Shown here piece by piece: positions 58,421-64,000 of a stretch of 64,000 nucleotides of DNA. Position 1 is the first letter of the stretch, and each line of letters opens with the position of its first letter. The position numbers and the translations under genes are program-made. The DNA is taken from positions 12,892,205-12,956,204 of the forward strand of contig NC_067206.1 in NCBI RefSeq assembly GCF_026262505.1. Reading direction: 5' to 3'. Below the pieces are notes generated by a model. The model saw nothing but the letters and a program-made list of their open reading frames with translations, did no database searches and had not been told where the DNA came from. The DNA is from Trichomonas vaginalis G3. Its lineage: Eukaryota; Parabasalia; Trichomonadida; Trichomonadidae.

Positions 58421-61400
58421 CATTGTTCTGAATCAGAACAAGTATTGTTCTGAATCAGTACAAGACTATTTCTGAAAAAGTACAAGACTATTTCTGAAAA
58501 AGTACAAGACTATTTCTGAAAAAGTACAAGACTATTTCTGAAAAAGTACAAGACTATTTCTGAAAAAGTACAAGACTATTTCTGAAAAAGTACAAGACTA
58601 TTTCTGAAAAAGTACAAGACTATTTCTGAAAAAGTACAAGACTATTTCTGAAAAAGTACAAGACTATTTCTGAAAAAGTACAAGACTATTTCTGAAAAAG
58701 TACAAGACTATTTCTGAAAAAGTACAAGACTATTTCTGAAAAAGTACAAGACTATTTCTGAAAAAGTACAAGACTATTTCTGAAAAAGTACAAGACTATT
58801 TCTGAAAAAGTACAAGACTATTTCTGAAAAAGTACAAGACTATTTCTGAAAAAGTACAAGACTATTTCTGAAAAAGTACAAGACTATTTCTGAAAAAGTA
58901 CAAGACTATTTCTGAAAAAGTACAAGACTATTTCTGAAAAAGTACAAGACTATTTCTGAAAAAGTACAAGACTATTTCTGAAAAAGTACAAGACTATTTC
59001 TGAAAAAGTACAAGACTATTTCTGAAAAAGTACAAGACTATTTCTGAAAAAGTACAAGACTATTTCTGAAAAAGTACAAGACTATTTCTGAAAAAGTACA
59101 AGACTATTTCTGAAAAAGTACAAGACTATTTCTGAAAAAGTACAAGACTATTTCTGAAAAAGTACAAGACTATTTCTGAAAAAGTACAAGACTATTTCTG
59201 AAAAAGTACAAGACTATTTCTGAAAAAGTACAAGACTATTTCTGAAAAAGTACAAGACTATTTCTGAAAAAGTACAAGACTATTTCTGAAAAAGTACAAG
59301 ACTATTTCTGAAAAAGTACAAGACTATTTCTGAAAAAGTACAAGACTATTTCTGAAAAAGTACAAGACTATTTCTGAAAAAGTACAAGACTATTTCTGAA
59401 AAAGTACAAGACTATTTCTGAAAAAGTACAAGACTATTTCTGAAAAAGTACAAGACTATTTCTGAAAAAGTACAAGACTATTTCTGAAAAAGTACAAGAC
59501 TATTTCTGAAAAAGTACAAGACTATTTCTGAAAAAGTACAAGACTATTTCTGAAAAAGTACAAGACTATTTCTGAAAAAGTACAAGACTATTTCTGAAAA
59601 AGTACAAGACTATTTCTGAAAAAGTACAAGACTATTTCTGAAAAAGTACAAGACTATTTCTGAAAAAGTACAAGACTATTTCTGAAAAAGTACAAGACTA
59701 TTTCTGAAAAAGTACAAGACTATTTCTGAAAAAGTACAAGACTATTTCTGAAAAAGTACAAGACTATTTCTGAAAAAGTACAAGACTATTTCTGAAAAAG
59801 TACAAGACTATTCTGAAAAAGTACAAGACTATTTCTGAAAAAGTACAAGACTATTTCTGAAAAAGTACAAGACTATTTCTGAAAAAGTACAAGACTATTT
59901 CTGAAAAAGTACAAGACTATTCTGAAAAAGTACAAGACTATTTCTGAAAAAGTACAAGACTATTTCTGAAAAAGTACAAGACTATTTCTGAAAAAGTACA
60001 AGACTATTTCTGAAAAAGTACAAGACTATTTCTGAAAAAGTACAAGACTATTTCTGAAAAAGTACAAGACTATTTCTGAAAAAGTACAAGACTATTTCTG
60101 AAAAAGTACAAGACTATTTCTGAAAAAGTACAAGACTATTTCTGAAAAAGTACAAGACTATTTCTGAAAAAGTACAAGACTATTTCTGAAAAAGTACAAG
60201 ACTATTTCTGAAAAAGTACAAGACTATTTCTGAAAAAGTACAAGACTATTTCTGAAAAAGTACAAGACTATTTCTGAAAAAGTACAAGACTATTTCTGAA
60301 AAAGTACAAGACTATTTCTGAAAAAGTACAAGACTATTTCTGAAAAAGTACAAGACTATTTCTGAAAAAGTACAAGACTATTTCTGAAAAAGTACAAGAC
60401 TATTTCTGAAAAAGTACAAGACTATTTCTGAAAAAGTACAAGACTATTTCTGAAAAAGTACAAGACTATTTCTGAAAAAGTACAAGACTATTTCTGAAAA
60501 AGTACAAGACTATTTCTGAAAAAGTACAAGACTATTTCTGAAAAAGTACAAGACTATTTCTGAAAAAGTACAAGACTATTTCTGAAAAAGTACAAGACTA
60601 TTTCTGAAAAAGTACAAGACTATTTCTGAAAAAGTACAAGACTATTTCTGAAAAAGTACAAGACTATTTCTGAAAAAGTACAAGACTATTTCTGAAAAAG
60701 TACAAGACTATTTCTGAAAAAGTACAAGACTATTTCTGAAAAAGTACAAGACTATTTCTGAAAAAGTACAAGACTATTTCTGAAAAAGTACAAGACTATT
60801 TCTGAAAAAGTACAAGACTATTTCTGAAAAAGTACAAGACTATTTCTGAAAAAGTACAAGACTATTTCTGAAAAAGTAAAGACTATTTCTGAAAAAGTAC
60901 AAGACTATTTCTGAAAAAGTACAAGACTATTTCTGAAAAAGTACAAGACTATTTCTGAAAAAGTACAAGACTATTTCTGAAAAAGTACAAGACTATTTCT
61001 GAAAAAGTACAAGACTATTTCTGAAAAAGTACAAGACTATTTCTGAAAAAGTACAAGACTATTTCTGAAAAAGTACAAGACTATTTCTGAAAAAGTACAA
61101 GACTATTTCTGAAAAAGTACAAGACTATTTCTGAAAAAGTACAAGACTATTTCTGAAAAAGTACAAGACTATTTCTGAAAAAGTACAAGACTATTTCTGA
61201 AAAAGTACAAGACTATTTCTGAAAAAGTACAAGACTATTTCTGAAAAAGTACAAGACTATTTCTGAAAAAGTACAAGACTATTTCTGAAAAAGTACAAGA
61301 CTATTTCTGAAAAAGTACAAGACTATTTCTGAAAAAGTACAAGACTATTTCTGAAAAAGTACAAGACTATTTCTGAAAAAGTACAAGACTATTTCTGAAA

Positions 61401-64000
61401 AAGTACAAGACTATTTCTGAAAAAGTACAAGACTATTTCTGAAAAAGTACAAGACTATTTCTGAAAAAGTACAAGACTATTTCTGAAAAAGTACAAGACT
61501 ATTTCTGAAAAAGTACAAGACTATTTCTGAAAAAGTACAAGACTATTTCTGAAAAAGTACAAGACTATTTCTGAAAAAGTACAAGACTATTTCTGAAAAA
61601 GTACAAGACTATTTCTGAAAAAGTACAAGACTATTTCTGAAAAAGTACAAGACTATTTCTGAAAAAGTACAAGACTATTTCTGAAAAAGTACAAGACTAT
61701 TTCTGAAAAAGTACAAGACTATTTCTGAAAAAGTACAAGACTATTTCTGAAAAAGTACAAGACTATTTCTGAAAAAGTACAAGACTATTTCTGAAAAAGT
61801 ACAAGACTATTTCTGAAAAAGTACAAGACTATTTCTGAAAAAGTACAAGACTATTTCTGAAAAAGTACAAGACTATTTCTGAAAAAGTACAAGACTATTT
61901 CTGAAAAAGTACAAGACTATTTCTGAAAAAGTACAAGACTATTTCTGAAAAAGTACAAGACTATTTCTGAAAAAGTACAAGACTATTTCTGAAAAAGTAC
62001 AAGACTATTTCTGAAAAAGTACAAGACTATTTCTGAAAAAGTACAAGACTATTTCTGAAAAAGTACAAGACTATTTCTGAAAAAGTACAAGACTATTTCT
62101 GAAAAAGTACAAGACTATTTCTGAAAAAGTACAAGACTATTTCTGAAAAAGTACAAGACTATTTCTGAAAAAGTACAAGACTATTTCTGAAAAAGTACAA
62201 GACTATTTCTGAAAAAGTACAAGACTATTTCTGAAAAAGTACAAGACTATTTCTGAAAAAGTACAAGACTATTTCTGAAAAAGTACAAGACTATTTCTGA
62301 AAAAGTACAAGACTATTTCTGAAAAAGTACAAGACATATTTCTGAAAAAGTACAAGACTATTTCTGAAAAAGTACAAGACTATTTCTGAAAAAGTACAAG
62401 ACTATTTCTGAAAAAGTACAAGACTATTTCTGAAAAAGTACAAGACTATTTCTGAAAAAGTACAAGACTATTTCTGAAAAAGTACAAGACTATTTCTGAA
62501 AAAGTACAAGACTATTTCTGAAAAAGTACAAGACTATTTCTGAAAAAGTACAAGACTATTTCTGAAAAAGTACAAGACTATTTCTGAAAAAGTACAAGAC
62601 TATTTCTGAAAAAGTACAAGACTATTTCTGAAAAAGTACAAGACTATTTCTGAAAAAGTACAAGACTATTTCTGAAAAAGTACAAGACTATTTCTGAAAA
62701 AGTACAAGACTATTTCTGAAAAAGTACAAGACTATTTCTGAAAAAGTACAAGACTATTTCTGAAAAAGTACAAGACTATTTCTGAAAAAGTACAAGACTA
62801 TTTCTGAAAAAGTACAAGACTATTTCTGAAAAAGTACAAGACTATTTTCTGAAAAAGTACAAGACTATTTCTGAAAAAGTACAAGACTATTTCTGAAAAA
62901 GTACAAGACTATTTCTGAAAAAGTACAAGACTATTTCTGAAAAAGTACAAGACTATTTCTGAAAAAGTACAAGACTATTTCTGAAAAAGTACAAGACTAT
63001 TTCTGAAAAAGTACAAGACTATTTCTGAAAAAGTACAAGACTATTTCTGAAAAAGTACAAGACTATTTCTGAAAAAGTACAAGACTATTTCTGAAAAAGT
63101 ACAAGACTATTTCTGAAAAAGTACAAGACTATTTCTGAAAAAGTACAAGACTATTTCTGAAAAAGTACAAGACTATTTCTGAAAAAGTACAAGACTATTT
63201 CTGAAAAAGTACAAGACTATTTCTGAAAAAGTACAAGACTATTTCTGAAAAAGTACAAGACTATTTCTGAAAAAGTACAAGACTATTTCTGAAAAAGTAC
63301 AAGACTATTTCTGAAAAAGTACAAGACTATTTCTGAAAAAGTACAAGACTATTTCTGAAAAAGTACAAGACTATTTCTGAAAAAGTACAAGACTATTTCT
63401 GAAAAAGTACAAGACTATTTCTGAAAAAGTACAAGACTATTTCTGAAAAAGTACAAGACTATTTCTGAAAAAGTACAAGACTATTTCTGAAAAAGTACAA
63501 GACTATTTCTGAAAAAGTACAAAGACTATTTCTGAAAAAGTACAAGACTATTTCTGAAAAAGTACAAGACTATTTCTGAAAAAGTACAAGACTATTTCTG
63601 AAAAAGTACAAGACTATTTCTGAAAAAGTACAAGACTATTTCTGAAAAAGTACAAGACTATTTCTGAAAAAGTACAAGACTATTTCTGAAAAAGTACAAG
63701 ACTATTTCTGAAAAAGTACAAGACTATTTCTGAAAAAGTACAAGACTATTTCTGAAAAAGTACAAGACTATTTCTGAAAAAGTACAAGACTATTTCTGAA
63801 AAAGTACAAGACTATTTCTGAAAAAGTACAAGACTATTTCTGAAAAAGTACAAGACTATTTCTGAAAAAGTACAAGACTATTTCTGAAAAAGTACAAGAC
63901 TATTTCTGAAAAAGTACAAGACTATTTCTGAAAAAGTACAAGACTATTTCTGAAAAAGTACAAGACTATTTCTGAAAAAGTACAAGACTATTTCTGAAAA
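58421..64000. repeat. 22-bp satellite array, about 250 copies, continues past the window
   Basis: The unit ACTATTTCTGAAAAAGTACA+AG is repeated with hardly any variation over about 5.5 kb; the few variants are single-base length changes (for example near 59812, 60878, 62334 and 62846). The first two units differ (CATTGTTCTGAATCAGAACAAG, TATTGTTCTGAATCAGTACA..) and are nearly palindromic. No open frame passes through it, because every frame meets TGA or another stop. The near-perfect homogeneity implies recent amplification. Confidence 0.97.

Noticed and set aside
58421-64000. CRISPR-like array
   Set aside because: The 22-bp unit repeats without spacers and there are no cas genes; it is a satellite.

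Overview
The window looks like nuclear DNA of a parabasalid, most likely Trichomonas vaginalis or a close relative. The evidence is: AT-rich spacers with no visible introns; very short 5' leaders with initiator (TCAYTW-type) or CCTTTY-type start-site motifs just before the ATG; a DUF3447/ankyrin gene of the kind greatly expanded in Trichomonas; divergent but clear beta-tubulin, actin and eL15; and several Maverick/Polinton-type elements, which are abundant in this lineage. No database search was possible, so the species call is inference.

Layout: (1) 1-3534 is the end of a Maverick that runs off the left edge (polB and a companion gene, minus strand), with a duplicated terminal segment. (2) 3535-21286 is a host block: a membrane-anchored P-loop ATPase, an ankyrin-repeat protein with a decayed partial duplicate, a foldback element rich in hairpins, a TA-flanked MITE, ribosomal protein eL15, tRNA-Ala(AGC), beta-tubulin, actin (convergent with tubulin), a frameshifted glycine-rich protein gene, a large secreted or ER protein, a four-helix membrane protein and RNA polymerase III subunit RPC8/POLR3H. 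(3) 21293-39612 is a full-length 18.3-kb Maverick with about 225-bp nearly identical terminal inverted repeats and a 6-bp target duplication (TTCTGA). Its left arm (+ strand) holds replication and integration genes (polB, integrase, primase-helicase). Its right arm is mostly minus strand and holds structural genes (fibre-like, penton-like, packaging ATPase, capsid, small amphipathic proteins). The arms converge on a five-copy 123-bp tandem repeat. Several genes are broken. (4) 39613-44092 is host again: an ATG101-like HORMA protein, a spacer with duplicated hairpins, a second TA-flanked MITE, and a pogo/Tc1-type DDE transposon with a frameshift near its C-terminus.

(5) 44393-58143 holds a second, clearly different virus-like element of the same broad Polinton lineage. 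It has a large coiled-coil/PQ-rich protein, a decayed capsid region, a penton-like protein, an SF3 helicase, an A32-like packaging ATPase and KilA-N/T5orf172 genes. Three copies of a GAGGTGA iteron cluster lie at its two ends. No polB or integrase is visible in this part and its termini were not found. (6) 58191-64000 has a tRNA-like sequence, a 26-bp direct-repeat pair, and then a nearly perfect 22-bp satellite of about 250 copies that runs off the right edge.

The two Polinton-lineage elements share a small set of proteins despite lacking DNA similarity. A family of short triloop hairpins is scattered in and around them. In one polB copy two such GC-rich inserts keep the reading frame and encode peptides that both start KPQTD.
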